From positions 1 through 58,508 of the forward strand of contig NZ_NHTN01000048.1 in NCBI RefSeq assembly GCF_002167005.1: DNA of 58,508 bases, given 5' to 3'. This stretch comes from Indiicoccus explosivorum. Lineage in GTDB: Bacteria; Bacillota; Bacilli; Bacillales_A; Planococcaceae. Positions 10,949 to 20,416 of the stretch are shown here, piece after piece; positions within the stretch are counted from its first letter, which is position 1; each line of letters starts with the position of its first letter. The translations under genes were made by a program, and so were the position numbers. A model generated the notes under the pieces. That model ran no database searches and had not been told where the DNA came from. It saw only the letters and a list, made by a program, of their open reading frames with translations.

Positions 10949-11812
10949 ATGAAAAAAGTACATAAAAAAGAATCACCCGGACACCTGCTGCTCCGCTACA
11001 CGCTCATGACTACAGGAGCTTCCATGGCAGCGGCGGCCATTGAGCTGTTCCTTGTGCCCAATTCGATTATTGACGGCGGCATTATCGGTATTTCACTGAT
11101 TCTGAATTATTTACTCAATATTCCATTCGGTGTGCTGATCGTTCTTATTAACTTGCCATTTCTATACTTTGGTTACAAGCATATCGGGCGAAACTTTTTT
11201 ATTTCTTCCGTTTTTTCCATCGTCGTTCTTGCAGTCGTTGAATCACTGCTGCATTCAGTACCAGGATTCGTAACGGATCCGCTGCTGGCGACTGTATTCG
11301 GCGGACTGCTGCTCGGGGCCGGTGTAGGTCTGGTCATCCGTAACGGCGGAGCCCTCGACGGAACAGAGATCCTCGGCATCCTGCTGACAAAGAAAATCCC
11401 GTTCTCCGTCGGCGAATTCGTGATGTTCTTCAATATCTTCATTTTCACGTGGGCCGGGTTTGTTCTCGGCTGGGAAGAAGCGATGTATTCCATCATCACT
11501 TACTATATCGCCTCTAAAACAATCGATACAGTGATCCAGGGACTGGATGAAACGAAAGCTGTCATTATTATATCAGATGAATTCGAGGAACTGACATCCG
11601 CTATCAATGACCGGCTCGGACGCGGCGTGACGAAACTGAAAGGGAAGGGCGGCTATACCGACGATGATAAAGATGTGCTCTATGTCGTCGTGACCCGTCT
11701 CGAGATTTCCAAGCTCCGCCAGATCGTCGTCGATATCGACCGGACTGCATTCATGACTGTCATGGACGCCCAGGAAACGCACGGCGGCAATTTCAAAGCG
11801 CAGATTCATTAA
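10949..11812 (+). CDS. YitT family membrane protein (DUF161/DUF2179)
   Basis: A 287-residue integral membrane protein. About five hydrophobic segments lie at roughly residues 17-38, 45-75, 82-105, 110-130 and 150-175 (with conserved [12 protein letters not shown] between the last two). A soluble C-terminal DUF2179 domain of about 85 residues ends in GGNFK. The family's function is not established; several paralogues are usual in Bacillales. TATAAT at 10911-10916 is a clear -10 with a poor -35. The Shine-Dalgarno aggaaggga precedes the ATG. Monocistronic by position, followed by 160 bp holding the dgk promoter. Confidence 0.85.
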   Translation: MKKVHKKESPGHLLLRYTLMTTGASMAAAAIELFLVPNSIIDGGIIGISLILNYLLNIPFGVLIVLINLPFLYFGYKHIGRNFFISSVFSIVVLAVVESLLHSVPGFVTDPLLATVFGGLLLGAGVGLVIRNGGALDGTEILGILLTKKIPFSVGEFVMFFNIFIFTWAGFVLGWEEAMYSIITYYIASKTIDTVIQGLDETKAVIIISDEFEELTSAINDRLGRGVTKLKGKGGYTDDDKDVLYVVVTRLEISKLRQIVVDIDRTAFMTVMDAQETHGGNFKAQIH

Positions 11813-11916
11813 ACACTAATCTTTTCTTGCGCATGATGAGGTATGGAACAGGAAGCGCCGCCTGCCTCGGCATGTACATTTTTTAGTTCACATATATATT
11901 TTCGCTCTCTTTTCTG

Positions 11917-11925
11917 TGGTAAAAT
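11917..11925 (+). promoter_or_regulatory. Extended -10 promoter of dgk-dck
   Basis: TGG-TAAAAT (11917-11925) is an extended -10 element about 47 nt before the dgk ATG. No good -35 is visible, as is common for extended -10 promoters. Confidence 0.55.
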
Positions 11926-11971
11926 GAAGGGCACTAAAAAAGGCGTACATATAAAAAAAGGGGGACTTTTA

Positions 11972-12610
11972 ATGCCGGTGCCATTCATTACGGTAGAAGG
12001 TCCGATCGGTGTGGGGAAGACGTCACTGTCAAAAGCGATCGCCGATCAGTATCAATTTCAGCTCTTGAAAGAAATCGTAGATGAAAACCCATTTCTTGAT
12101 AAGTTCTATGAGGATATAGAAGAATGGAGTTTCCAGACGGAAATGTTTTTTCTGTGCAACCGGTATAAGCAATTGTCTGATATTCAGAAGCAGCATATAA
12201 ACAGGGGGGAATCGGTAGTCGCAGATTACCATATCTTCAAAAACCTGATCTTTGCGAAACGGACACTTCCAGTGATGGAATATGCAAAATACAAAGCGAT
12301 TTACAACATACTGACCGCCGACATGCCGAAACCGAATATGGTCATCTATCTCCATGCCAGCCTTGATACGCTGATGAAACGGATTTCATTGCGGGGACGC
12401 GATTTCGAGAAGAATATTACCCGCGAATACATGGAGCGGCTCTCAGCGGATTACCATGACTTCATCGAGGACTTTGAACGGACGCACCCGGAAATTCCCG
12501 TTCTCCGTTTTAATGGGGACGAACTGGATTTCGTCCAGAAAAGGGCGGATTTAGCCGCGATTTTGGAACAGGTGGACAATACACTGCAGCAAAGGAGTTT
12601 ACACGCATGA
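11972..12610 (+). CDS. dgk: Deoxyguanosine kinase
   Basis: Phosphorylates deoxyguanosine (and probably deoxyinosine) for salvage into dGTP. The 212 residues carry the P-loop GPIGVGKT at 10-17, an ERS-like DYH motif in the VVADYHIFKN stretch, and the LID arginines in RISLRGRDFEKNI. It resembles B. subtilis Dgk more than Dck in the segment VDENPFLDKFYEDI…FFLCNRYKQL. The open frame extends upstream to 11843, but ATG 11972 is preferred: it has AAAGGGGG at about 11957-11964 and matches family N-termini. It overlaps dck by 4 nt (ATGA), so the two are translationally coupled. Confidence 0.92.
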   Translation: MPVPFITVEGPIGVGKTSLSKAIADQYQFQLLKEIVDENPFLDKFYEDIEEWSFQTEMFFLCNRYKQLSDIQKQHINRGESVVADYHIFKNLIFAKRTLPVMEYAKYKAIYNILTADMPKPNMVIYLHASLDTLMKRISLRGRDFEKNITREYMERLSADYHDFIEDFERTHPEIPVLRFNGDELDFVQKRADLAAILEQVDNTLQQRSLHA

Positions 12611-13275
12611 ACTTACGTGAAAAATATGGGATTCCGGAAAATGCAGTGATCACGGTGGCCGGCACGGTCGGAGTCGGCAAGTCGACGATGACTAAAAAGC
12701 TTGCAGATGCGCTCCAATTCCGTACGTCATTTGAAAAAGTGGACGCGAATCCATATCTCGACCGGTTCTACGAGGACTTTAAAAAATGGAGCTTTCATCT
12801 GCAAATCTACTTCCTTGCTGAACGTTTCAAGGAACAGAAGCGCATGTTCGAGTATGGAGGCGGTTTTGTACAGGACCGGTCCATTTACGAAGACACCGGC
12901 ATTTTTGCAAAAATGCATTACGAAAAAGGAACAATGGACCCAATCGATTACGAAACATATACGAATTTATTCGAAGCGATGGTCATGACCCCTTACTTTC
13001 CGCATCCGGACCTCCTGATCTACCTGGAGGGCTCTATTGAAGATATCCTGTCGCGCATACAGGAGCGGGGCCGCGCGATGGAACAGCAGACACCGATCGA
13101 ATACTGGCTCGAAATGCATGAACGGTACGAGAAGTGGATCAATTCGTTCAATGCGTGTCCGGTCCTCCGGCTGAATATCAGTGATTATGATTTGCTGAAT
13201 GATCCTAGCTGCACTGAGCGCATTGCGGAAAAGATCGGCCATTTCATGGCACAGACAGCGGTTTTACGAAAATAA
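12607..13275 (+). CDS. dck: Deoxyadenosine/deoxycytidine kinase
   Basis: Salvage kinase for deoxyadenosine and deoxycytidine, paralogous to the gene before it. It has 222 residues with P-loop GTVGVGKS at 19-26, the acceptor-binding DRS motif in FVQDRSIYEDTGIF, and an arginine-rich LID (RIQERGRAMEQQT). The ATGA overlap with dgk and the shared terminator define a two-gene operon. In B. subtilis the same pair lies beside serS but in another arrangement, supporting local rearrangement here. Confidence 0.93.
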   Translation: MNLREKYGIPENAVITVAGTVGVGKSTMTKKLADALQFRTSFEKVDANPYLDRFYEDFKKWSFHLQIYFLAERFKEQKRMFEYGGGFVQDRSIYEDTGIFAKMHYEKGTMDPIDYETYTNLFEAMVMTPYFPHPDLLIYLEGSIEDILSRIQERGRAMEQQTPIEYWLEMHERYEKWINSFNACPVLRLNISDYDLLNDPSCTERIAEKIGHFMAQTAVLRK

Positions 13276-13281
13276 AACAAA

Positions 13282-13315
13282 GAAAAGCCCGGGCGGATGT
13301 CCGGGCTTTTCTTCA
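13282..13315. terminator. Bidirectional terminator dck / Crp-Fnr gene
   Basis: Perfect 11-bp stem GAAAAGCCCGG (13282-13292) / CCGGGCTTTTC (13301-13311). A-rich on the left and T-rich on the right, it serves both convergent transcripts. Confidence 0.85.
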
Positions 13316-13335
13316 TCATTATTATTGCCGGTTAT

Positions 13336-14037
13336 TCATCGCTGCAGAGCATCCGGGTCGAGAATGCGGATTTTTCGGTGGCTCTCCTGACTGATCCAGC
13401 CGGACTCTTCAAAAAAACCGAGTTTCCGGCTGACCGTCTCGGGTGTCGTTCCAAGCAGTGAAGCAAGGTCCTTGCGGGTAACGGTCAGTTTTACGTCGTC
13501 TGACTGCTGTATCTTCCGTTGATTCAGCAGGTAAAGAGCGATCCGGGTTTCCGTATCCTCAGTTGCGAAACTTGTGGCCTGCTCTTCAGCCCGTTCCAGC
13601 CGGCTTGAGAATTCAGAAAGGATTTTCAGCGAAATTTGCGGGTATTTTATCAAAAAAGCCCGGAGGTCGGCACGCTGGATCCGGCAGATTTCAGTCTGTT
13701 CCGCGGCTTCCGCAAACGCATCGTGGACGGAGTCTGAAAACAGGGCAGTTTCGCCAGTGAAATCACCCGGCTCGAGCACTCGGACGAGCTGTTCTTTTCC
13801 TGACTCGGTCAGCCTGTAAATTTTCACTCTGCCTTTATGGATAATATAGAGGGTATCCGCCCGGTCCCCTGCACTATAGAGCAGTTCGCCCCTTTTCAAC
13901 GAAAGGGAAGTGGCGGTGCCGGCGATTTCCCTCATTTCATCAGGTTCCAAGTGGTTGAAGATCGGCACCATCGACACACAGAGCTTGCGGGTGCTGGGAC
14001 TTGTCAGTGACTGGTCATTTCTCTTTTCTTTCTGCAT
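13336..14037 (-). CDS. Crp/Fnr family transcriptional regulator
   Basis: A 233-residue regulator. An N-terminal cyclic-nucleotide-binding-type beta barrel spans about residues 25-130 (GELLYSAGDRADTLYIIHKG), followed by a dimerisation helix and a C-terminal HTH_Crp domain (TRKDLASLLGTTPETVSRKL, about residues 186-205). There is no cluster of N-terminal cysteines as in Fnr (only Cys20 and one near 116), so an iron-sulfur oxygen sensor is unlikely. The effector and regulon are unknown. AGGAGGG stands just before the start on the minus strand. It is monocistronic, converges on dck, and its upstream region faces a tRNA terminator. Confidence 0.85.
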   Translation of the reverse strand: MQKEKRNDQSLTSPSTRKLCVSMVPIFNHLEPDEMREIAGTATSLSLKRGELLYSAGDRADTLYIIHKGRVKIYRLTESGKEQLVRVLEPGDFTGETALFSDSVHDAFAEAAEQTEICRIQRADLRAFLIKYPQISLKILSEFSSRLERAEEQATSFATEDTETRIALYLLNQRKIQQSDDVKLTVTRKDLASLLGTTPETVSRKLGFFEESGWISQESHRKIRILDPDALQR

Positions 14038-14280
14038 CTCTGACCCTCCTGCCTGTTCTGTAATTCCATTACGGGCTTCAGCTTCAAAGAACTATCAACA
14101 CCACCATTATACCGCAAAAGCGGTTCGCGTTCCGCAGATGAAAGCGTCAGGGGAGCGTCATTCGGCCGCAGTATGTGGCAGGAGCACTGCCGGTCCAGCG
14201 TGAAGAAAAAGAAAAAAACGGCATGCAGCCGCTTTAATCATTCAATCATTTAAATTTTCCGACACATACCACTTAAGAAA
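14038..14280. other. Intergenic region upstream of the Crp/Fnr gene
   Basis: Holds the ribosome site and presumably the promoter of the minus-strand regulator. No Crp/Fnr-type palindrome (TGTGA-N6-TCACA) is visible, so autoregulation is not supported. A weak hairpin CGGC/GCCG at 14219-14231 with A-run (T-run on the minus strand) might act as a second terminator for the tRNA-Ser transcript. No gene seen. Confidence 0.4.
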
Positions 14281-14304
14281 AATTCGTTACAAATGTAACG
14301 AATT
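14276..14304 (-). terminator. Terminator of tRNA-Ser
   Basis: Perfect 10-bp stem AATTCGTTAC (14281-14290) / GTAACGAATT (14295-14304) with a 4-nt loop. On the minus strand it is followed by TTTTTC, about 40 nt beyond the tRNA 3' end. Confidence 0.8.
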
Positions 14305-14342
14305 CAATCTCGAATTAATATGCGCGTGTGTTTAAATCGAAA

Positions 14343-14435
14343 TGGAGGAGGAAGAGGGATTCGAACCCCCGCGGGATTTGACTCCCCTGTCGGTTTTCAA
14401 GACCGATCCCTTCAGCCAGACTTGGGTATTCCTCC
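14343..14435 (-). tRNA. tRNA-Ser(UGA)
   Basis: A class II tRNA with a long variable arm and 7-bp acceptor stem GGAGGAA/TTCCTCC. The anticodon TGA lies at 14397-14399 in loop CTTGAAA, with the T-arm GGTTCGAATCC. CCA is encoded (14343-14345). The discriminator base is U rather than the usual G73. It reads UCA/UCG serine codons and is a substrate of the serS product. It has its own promoter and terminator on the minus strand. Confidence 0.95.
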
Positions 14436-14451
14436 GTTTGAGACAAAAACT

Positions 14452-14480
14452 ACTTTACCATGCACCGACATGCTTGTCAA
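14452..14480 (-). promoter_or_regulatory. tRNA-Ser promoter
   Basis: On the minus strand TTGACA (14475-14480), a 17-bp spacer and TAAAGT (14452-14457): a strong sigma-A promoter starting about 10 nt before the tRNA. Confidence 0.8.
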
Positions 14481-14512
14481 CAACTTTTAGTATGTTTTGT
14501 CGAAGCCTGGAA

Positions 14513-14542
14513 TTTGCATTTTAGCGGATCGCCCGATATACT
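14513..14542 (+). promoter_or_regulatory. SRP RNA promoter
   Basis: TTTGCA/TTGCAT (14513-14519), 17-18 bp spacer, TATACT (14537-14542). The predicted start coincides with the first base of the SRP RNA at about 14550. Confidence 0.7.
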
Positions 14543-14549
14543 AGTAAAT

Positions 14550-14818
14550 GCCGTGCTAGGTGGGAAGGTAGCGGTGTCCTGTAACCTGCAATCCGCTCCA
14601 GCAGGACTGAATCCCTTTCCGAGGCTGCCTGCATGTGAGGTCTGCCTCCTGCACGCGGTGTTGACGTTTGGGTCCCGCGCAATGGGTACCCACGAACCAT
14701 GTCAGGTCCGGAAGGAAGCAGCATTAAGTGGTGCTGCTCATGTGCCGCGGGGCAGCCTAGACTGAGCTGGCGACAGGAGTAACGCTCATGTGCAGCAGTC
14801 GAAGAAAGGTGCACGGCC
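14550..14818 (+). ncRNA. ffs: Signal recognition particle RNA (long, Alu-containing form; ffs/scr)
   Basis: About 270 nt, the long Bacillus-type SRP RNA. The 5' gccgtgc and 3' gcacggc ends pair. The Alu-domain start (gctaggtgggaaggtagcgg…cctgtaacc) and the universally conserved S-domain tip (catgtcaggtccggaaggaagcagcattaag) are both plain to read. It scaffolds Ffh and HBsu for co-translational targeting of membrane and secreted proteins. In B. subtilis scr also lies directly before dnaX; here the msmX-like gene intervenes. Confidence 0.96.
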
Positions 14819-14835
14819 TTAACTGTAATCATTTA

Positions 14836-14868
14836 AGCCTGTCCGCAGTAACTGCGGACGGGCTTTTC
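14836..14868 (+). terminator. SRP RNA terminator
   Basis: Stem AGCCTGTCCGCAGT (14836-14849) / ACTGCGGACGGGCT (14851-14864) with a T-run: a very stable hairpin just after the RNA. Confidence 0.9.
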
Positions 14869-14890
14869 TCATGGTCAAAAACCGTAATTG

Positions 14891-14922
14891 AAAAACCCGC
14901 ACAGCAAGTATGCGGGTTTTTT
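14891..14922 (-). terminator. Terminator of the ABC ATPase gene
   Basis: AAAAACCCGCA (14891-14901) / TGCGGGTTTTTT (14911-14922). On the minus strand the hairpin follows the msmX stop at 14935 and ends in a T-run. It may also back up the SRP RNA terminator. Confidence 0.8.
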
Positions 14923-14934
14923 CGTTTTCAGCTG

Positions 14935-16038
14935 TTATTCCGGACGGACACGGCGTGTCGTTTCCGGATCAAAGAAATGGGAGCGTTCCAGATCGAGTGC
15001 CAGCGGAAGTGTCTGACCTGCCGTGATTTCCGCATGGGCTTCAACACGGGCAATGAAGTTCTGCTCGCCGAGCCGGGAATAGAGCATGCTTTCTGCACCA
15101 GTCAGTTCCGACACTTCGATATAGGCTTCTATGACCGTACCTGGTGATGCCTGGACATCTTCTTTTTCAGCACTGATATGCTCGGGACGGACGCCCAGGA
15201 CAAGTTCTTTCCCGGCATAGCCATTTTCCTTCAGAAGAGCGAGATGCCGGGCGGGAACATCCAGTGCGGCTCCGTTTGTAACGAATTTATCGCCTTCAAG
15301 GACACCGTCGAAGAAGTTCATGGCAGGGGATCCGATAAAGCCGCCGACAAACAAGTTCTCCGGATAGTCATACACCTCTTTCGGTGTGCCGACCTGCTGG
15401 ATGAAGCCGTCTTTCATGACGACAATCCGATTAGCCATCGTCATTGCTTCCGTCTGATCGTGTGTAACATAAATCGTCGTCGTTTTCAGGCGCTGATGGA
15501 GTTTTGTGATTTCTGCACGCATCTGCACCCGGAGTTTAGCATCCAGGTTGGACAGCGGCTCGTCCATGAGGAACACCTTCGCATCGCGCACAATCGCACG
15601 GCCGAGAGCGACACGCTGGCGCTGACCGCCGGATAGCGCTTTCGGTTTCCGTTTCAAGTAATCGGTAAGGCCGAGAATGTGCGCAGCTTCTTCGACACGC
15701 TTCTTGATTTCCGATTTCGGCAATTTCCGCAGCTTCAGTCCGAACGCCATGTTGTCATAGACAGTCATATGCGGATACAGCGCATAGTTCTGGAACACCA
15801 TAGCGATATCACGGTCTTTCGGCGCGACGTTGTTCATCAGGCGGTCATCAATATAGAATTCACCGTCTGTAATTTCTTCGAGACCGGCGATCATCCGGAG
15901 TGTCGTCGATTTTCCGCAGCCGGAAGGACCGACGAAGACGATGAATTCCTCGTCTTTGACATGGAGATTGAAATCCGAGACTGCCGTCACCTGGTTATCA
16001 TACTTCTTTTGGATATGTTCAAGTCTTATTTCTGACAT
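14935..16038 (-). CDS. msmX: Multi-sugar ABC transporter ATPase (MsmX/UgpC type)
   Basis: A cytoplasmic ATPase subunit that energises carbohydrate importers; MsmX in B. subtilis serves several sugar permeases encoded elsewhere. It has 367 residues with Walker A GPSGCGKS at 37-44, Q-loop FQNYALYPHM, signature LSGGQRQRVALGRA near 134, Walker B VFLMDEPLSNLD near 155, H-loop VTHDQTEAM, and a C-terminal MOI/TOBE regulatory domain (about 240-367). No permease or binding-protein genes lie nearby, which fits a shared orphan ATPase. AGGAG lies 8 nt before the start. It is divergent from dnaX. Confidence 0.93.
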   Translation of the reverse strand: MSEIRLEHIQKKYDNQVTAVSDFNLHVKDEEFIVFVGPSGCGKSTTLRMIAGLEEITDGEFYIDDRLMNNVAPKDRDIAMVFQNYALYPHMTVYDNMAFGLKLRKLPKSEIKKRVEEAAHILGLTDYLKRKPKALSGGQRQRVALGRAIVRDAKVFLMDEPLSNLDAKLRVQMRAEITKLHQRLKTTTIYVTHDQTEAMTMANRIVVMKDGFIQQVGTPKEVYDYPENLFVGGFIGSPAMNFFDGVLEGDKFVTNGAALDVPARHLALLKENGYAGKELVLGVRPEHISAEKEDVQASPGTVIEAYIEVSELTGAESMLYSRLGEQNFIARVEAHAEITAGQTLPLALDLERSHFFDPETTRRVRPE

Positions 16039-16137
16039 TCATGCTACTCCTTTCGATTTCACCGGTAAATAGTAGAAAAAAATCTATAGAAACAGTATAA
16101 CGCAAACTGCAAAAAAAGTCAGAACAAGAGTCATATG

Positions 16138-16146
16138 TGATATAAT
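16138..16146 (+). promoter_or_regulatory. Extended -10 promoter of dnaX
   Basis: TGA-TATAAT (16138-16146), an extended -10 with consensus hexamer and weak -35. It starts transcription about 33 nt before the TTG codon. Confidence 0.6.
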
Positions 16147-16186
16147 TAAGGAATGAAACCATTTTTTTCAGAAGGAGAGAAGAACG

Positions 16187-17923
16187 TTGGCATATCAAGC
16201 CTTTTACCGGGCGTACCGGCCGCAGTCCTTTTCAGAGATGACGGGCCAGACGCATGTGAAACAGACATTGCAGAACGCTCTCCTTTACGGAAAAACTACG
16301 CACGCCTATTTATTTTCCGGTCCCCGGGGCACGGGAAAGACGAGTGCGGCTAAAATATTCGCGAAGGCGCTGAACTGTGAACGCGCGCCGGTGGCGGAAC
16401 CGTGCAACGAGTGTTCATCCTGTCTGAGCATTATGGAAGGATCGAATACGGATGTGATCGAATTCGATGCGGCATCGAATTCCCGTGTGGAAGAAATGCG
16501 GGAAATCATTGAACGGGTCCGGTTCTCCCCAGCCAATTCACGGTTTAAAGTATATATAATCGATGAAGTGCACATGCTGTCCAACAGCGCATTCAATGCT
16601 CTTCTGAAAACGCTGGAAGAACCGCCGGCCCACGCGGTTTTTATTCTGGCGACGACAGAGCCGCATAAACTGCCGCTGACCATCATCTCGCGATGCCAGC
16701 GCTTTGATTTTAAGCGGCACACACCGGGCGATATTGTCAAACGGATGAACGATGTGCTTGAAGATGCCGGGATCCCCGCCAATGAACAGGCGCTGAAAAT
16801 CATCGCACAGGCGGCGGCAGGCGGGATGCGGGATGCCCTTAGCCTGCTTGATCAGGTCGTATCATTCAGCGGCGAAGAGATGACGGAAGAGGATGCTCTG
16901 CTGGTCACCGGATCCATCAGCCAGGATACGTTCTACCGGATCGCGGGAGCGCTGGCCGATAAGGATATCGCAACGGCGCTGTCCCTGCTTGAAGAACTTG
17001 TCCAGAACGGCAAAGACCCCGTCCGGCTCGCGGAAGATTTCGTCACGTTCTTCCGGGATCTCCTGCTGATCAGAACGGCTCCCGGTCTCGAGGGGATGCT
17101 GGAACTTGCTGCCGCTGAGCCCCGGTTCAACGAACTGGCAGAACGGATCCCTGCCGAAACACTGTACGGCTGGATCGGAATCCTGACAAAAATACAGCAG
17201 GAAATGCGGTTCTCCCACCATACGAAAATTTATATGGAGACGGCGCTCCTGCAGATGGTACAGGCGGAGCCGGTCCATCATTCCGCCGCATCCCCGCAGC
17301 CGGATCTTGAGGCCAAGGTCAGTGCCTTGGAAGGCATGATCCGCGAACTCCAGCAGCAGCTGAAAAATGGATCGGCTGCCCAGCCTGCGGCACCGGCGGA
17401 ACCACAGAAAAAAGTGCGGCCGAAATCGCAGAGCCGCTTCAATGTGCCGGTAGGACGCATTCAGGAAGTGCTGAAGCATGCCACGAAGGAAGACATCAAT
17501 TCGATTAAAACGAATTGGGCGTCCGTCATGGGGCAGCTCCAGCGTTCCCATGCGGCCCTGCTGAATGATGCAGAGCCCGTAGCGGCATCAAGCGGCGCTT
17601 TTGTGTTAAAATTCAAGTATGACATCCATTGTCAGATGGCTTCGGACAATCAAACATTCGCGGCTGCTTTCAGCCAGCTGCTGCAGCAATATACGGGGAA
17701 ACCATACGAACCGGTCTTTGTTCCGGATGAAAACTGGCTGAAGATCCGCGAGGATTTTATTAAAATGAACGGCTTGAAACAGCAGACGGAAGAACAGCCT
17801 GCGGAAGGGGAACCGGAGGAGGCGAATCCGTTCGGCTCAGAAGCGGCCCAGGAAGAAGATCCGTTCATCGCGGAAGCTGAACGGCTGTTCGGTAAGGATT
17901 TTGTCGAAGTCCAGGACGACTGA
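16187..17923 (+). CDS. dnaX: DNA polymerase III subunit gamma/tau
   Basis: ATPase of the clamp loader, which opens the beta clamp and places it on primed DNA. The 578 residues start with an unusual TTG codon, supported by AGAAGGAGAG at 16170-16179 and the family N-terminus [15 protein letters not shown]. Walker A is GPRGTGKT (45-52), the zinc knuckle is Cys64, Cys73, Cys76, Cys79, the Walker B region is IDEVHML, and sensor motif SRC is in [11 protein letters not shown]. Domain III and the variable tau tail follow. No programmed frameshift heptamer stands out. It is first in the dnaX-ebfC-recR cluster, as in B. subtilis. Confidence 0.96.
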   Translation: MAYQAFYRAYRPQSFSEMTGQTHVKQTLQNALLYGKTTHAYLFSGPRGTGKTSAAKIFAKALNCERAPVAEPCNECSSCLSIMEGSNTDVIEFDAASNSRVEEMREIIERVRFSPANSRFKVYIIDEVHMLSNSAFNALLKTLEEPPAHAVFILATTEPHKLPLTIISRCQRFDFKRHTPGDIVKRMNDVLEDAGIPANEQALKIIAQAAAGGMRDALSLLDQVVSFSGEEMTEEDALLVTGSISQDTFYRIAGALADKDIATALSLLEELVQNGKDPVRLAEDFVTFFRDLLLIRTAPGLEGMLELAAAEPRFNELAERIPAETLYGWIGILTKIQQEMRFSHHTKIYMETALLQMVQAEPVHHSAASPQPDLEAKVSALEGMIRELQQQLKNGSAAQPAAPAEPQKKVRPKSQSRFNVPVGRIQEVLKHATKEDINSIKTNWASVMGQLQRSHAALLNDAEPVAASSGAFVLKFKYDIHCQMASDNQTFAAAFSQLLQQYTGKPYEPVFVPDENWLKIREDFIKMNGLKQQTEEQPAEGEPEEANPFGSEAAQEEDPFIAEAERLFGKDFVEVQDD

Positions 17924-17949
17924 GGAGAAGTAAAAGGAGGCGTTTTAAT

Positions 17950-18270
17950 ATGCGCGGCGGAGGAAACATGCAAGGCATGATGAAACAGATGCAGAAAATG
18001 CAGAAGCAGATGGCAGAGGCACAGGAAGAACTCGGCAATAAGAAATTCGAAGGGACAGCCGGCGGCGGAATGGTGAAAGTGACGGTGTCGGGCCATAAAC
18101 AAGTGCTCGATATCGAACTTGATCCGGACGTCGTGGATCCCGAAGACGTCGAAACACTGCAGGACGTACTGGTTGTGGCAGTGAACGACGCATTCAAAAA
18201 AGCGGACGACCATGTCAATGCGACTATGGGACAGTTCACGAAAGGACTCAACCTTCCGGGAATGTTCTAG
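17950..18270 (+). CDS. ebfC: Nucleoid-associated protein EbfC/YbaB family
   Basis: A small 106-residue DNA-binding protein. A Met/Gln-rich N-terminal helix ([20 protein letters not shown], about residues 5-24) and a central beta-sheet with [21 protein letters not shown] form the tweezer-like dimer of the family. It is thought to bind and bend DNA. AAAGGAGG lies before the ATG. Its fixed position between dnaX and recR is conserved across bacteria and suggests co-expression with replication-repair genes. Confidence 0.93.
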   Translation: MRGGGNMQGMMKQMQKMQKQMAEAQEELGNKKFEGTAGGGMVKVTVSGHKQVLDIELDPDVVDPEDVETLQDVLVVAVNDAFKKADDHVNATMGQFTKGLNLPGMF

Positions 18271-18281
18271 GAGGAAACTGA

Positions 18282-18878
18282 ATGCATTATCCAGAACCGA
18301 TAGCAAGACTGATGGACAGCTTTATGAAACTGCCAGGCATCGGGCCTAAAACCGCGGCCCGTCTGGCGTTTTTTGTGTTAGGGATGAAAGAGGATACGGT
18401 GCTCGGGTTTGCGAAAGCGCTCGTGGACGCGAAACGGAATCTCGGATTCTGCTCGATCTGCGGGCATATCACCGATACTGATCCCTGCTATATTTGTCAG
18501 GACCAGTCGCGTGACCGATCGGTGATCTGCGTGGTGCAGGATCCGAAAGACGTCATTGCGATGGAGAAAATGCGCGACTATACAGGTTTGTATCACGTCC
18601 TCCATGGGTCGATTTCACCGATGGACGGCATCGGGCCGGAAGACATCAACGTACCGTCACTTCTGACTCGCCTTCAGGAGGATGAAGTGCAGGAGCTTAT
18701 TCTGGCGACGAATCCGACAATCGAAGGCGAGGCGACGGCTATGTACATCTCACGCCTGGTAAAGCCGTCGGGCCTGAAAACTACACGGATTGCACATGGA
18801 CTGCCGGTCGGCGGCGATCTCGAGTACGCAGACGAAGTGACACTGTCGAAAGCGCTCGAAGGCCGGAGAGAACTGTAA
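18282..18878 (+). CDS. recR: Recombination mediator RecR
   Basis: With RecO it helps load RecA on SSB-coated gapped DNA. It has 198 residues, in order: a helix-hairpin-helix ([14 protein letters not shown], about 17-30), a C4 zinc motif (Cys57, Cys60, Cys69, Cys72), a Toprim domain ([15 protein letters not shown], then [12 protein letters not shown]) and a Walker B-like C-terminus. AGGAGG stands 8 nt before the ATG. In B. subtilis yaaL and the sporulation gene bofA follow; both are absent here and a terminator comes 18 nt after the stop. Confidence 0.95.
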   Translation: MHYPEPIARLMDSFMKLPGIGPKTAARLAFFVLGMKEDTVLGFAKALVDAKRNLGFCSICGHITDTDPCYICQDQSRDRSVICVVQDPKDVIAMEKMRDYTGLYHVLHGSISPMDGIGPEDINVPSLLTRLQEDEVQELILATNPTIEGEATAMYISRLVKPSGLKTTRIAHGLPVGGDLEYADEVTLSKALEGRREL

Positions 18879-18896
18879 AAGGGACAGATATGCAAA

Positions 18897-18924
18897 ACCC
18901 GGGAGCGCCTGCTTCCGGGTTTTT
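18897..18924 (+). terminator. recR terminator
   Basis: ACCCGGGAGC (18897-18906) / GCTTCCGGGT (18911-18920) followed by TTTT. Confidence 0.8.
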
Positions 18925-18930
18925 AAAGTA

Positions 18931-18959
18931 CTGAAACAGTCCCGGATTTCCGTTATACT
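18931..18959 (+). promoter_or_regulatory. Promoter of the yaaO-tmk operon
   Basis: CTGAAA (18931-18936), 17-bp spacer, TATACT (18954-18959). The predicted start near 18966 argues for ATG 18994 as the translation start of the next gene. Confidence 0.6.
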
Positions 18960-18993
18960 TAAGGAACGAATGGAATGTGAGGGTGCAGCAGTT

Positions 18994-20416
18994 ATGCAAA
19001 GGGTCCAGCGGCGTCCGCTCGTGGACGCGTTACAGAAATTCCAGCAGCAAAAACCGGTATCGTTTCATGTGCCCGGGCATAAGAACGGTCTGCTTTCCGG
19101 ACTTCCGGATGAGATCCGCCAGGCGCTTCGTTTTGATTTGACGGAGCTTTCCGGGCTGGATGATCTCCATTTTCCTGACGGGGCCATCCTGGAAGCCCAG
19201 CAGCTGCTGAAGGAAACGTATGGGACGGACGAAAGCTTTTTCCTTGTGAATGGCTCCACCGTCGGTAATTTAGCTATGGTGCTCGGTTCATGCAGTGAAG
19301 GGGACACGGTCATCGTGCAGCGCAATGCCCACAAGTCCGTGTTCCACAGCATTGAACTCGCCAGGCTCGATCCTGTCTATGTCACACCGGAATGGGACAC
19401 CCGGACGATGACAGCGACACACGTTTCCCTGAAAACCATTCAGCAGGCCCTCCGCGAATATCCGGAAGCGAAGGCGCTGATGCTGACATATCCGAATTAC
19501 TACGGAATGGCAGGATCCGATTTGAAAAGCATCATCATGCTCGCCCATTCCCGCGGAGTACCGGTGCTGGTCGATGAAGCGCACGGCGCACATTTCATTT
19601 CCGGTGTGCCGTTCCCGAAATCGGCCTTATCCCTCGGAGCAGATGCGGTGGTACAGTCTGCACATAAAACCCTTCCGGCGATGACGATGGGTTCTTACTT
19701 GCATATCCGGTCGGAATTGGTCGACCGGAAAATCGTTTCGGATTACTTGAGGATCCTCCAGTCGAGCAGTCCGTCTTATCTCATCATGGCCTCCCTTGAC
19801 GACGCGCGCGCATTCATCGGCGGTTACAGCAAAGCGGACAGCCGCTATTTCCTCGAGAAGCGCCGTCAGTTCATTGAGGGACTCCAGACAATCGAAGGGC
19901 TGGAAACTGTCGAAACGGAAGATCCGCTGAAACTGATTTTGCGCGCAGGAAAAGCCGGCGGTTTTGAACTGAAGAAATCATTGGAAGCTCATGGGGTTTA
20001 CCCGGAACTGGCAGATCCCCGCCAAGTGCTTCTCGTCCTGCCGCTGTTGAAAATCAGGCACTCTTATCCGTTTGCTGAAGTGCGGAGCCGGATAAAAGAA
20101 GCGGTGCAGTCACTTGAACGAAAAAATTTTCCGGGAGCTTCTATACCTGTCCAGCCTGCAGTTTCAGCTCCGGACGTACAGCAAAAGGAACTACAGACAG
20201 CGGAGGGGGAGTGGGTGCCGGTGGTACGGTCGATCGGCCGGGTCGCTGCCGGTGCGGTGATTCCATATCCGCCAGGCATCCCCCTCATCGTCCCGGGGGA
20301 AAAGTGGACGACGGCGAAACTTGAAGAACTGATGGACTTGATGGCAGAAGGGGCGGTGCTCCAGGGAGAGCACCAGCTGGAAGAAAAATTGCTGTACGTA
20401 GTACGGGAGGACCAGA

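Noticed and set aside
14281-14304. Perfect palindrome AATTCGTTAC/GTAACGAATT considered as a TetR-type operator
   Set aside because: On the minus strand it is followed by TTTTT and lies just downstream of the tRNA-Ser gene, so an intrinsic terminator explains it fully.
16187-17923. Programmed frameshift in dnaX producing a short gamma subunit
   Set aside because: No slippery heptamer of the E. coli type was noticed in the expected region, and Bacillus dnaX normally makes a single product.
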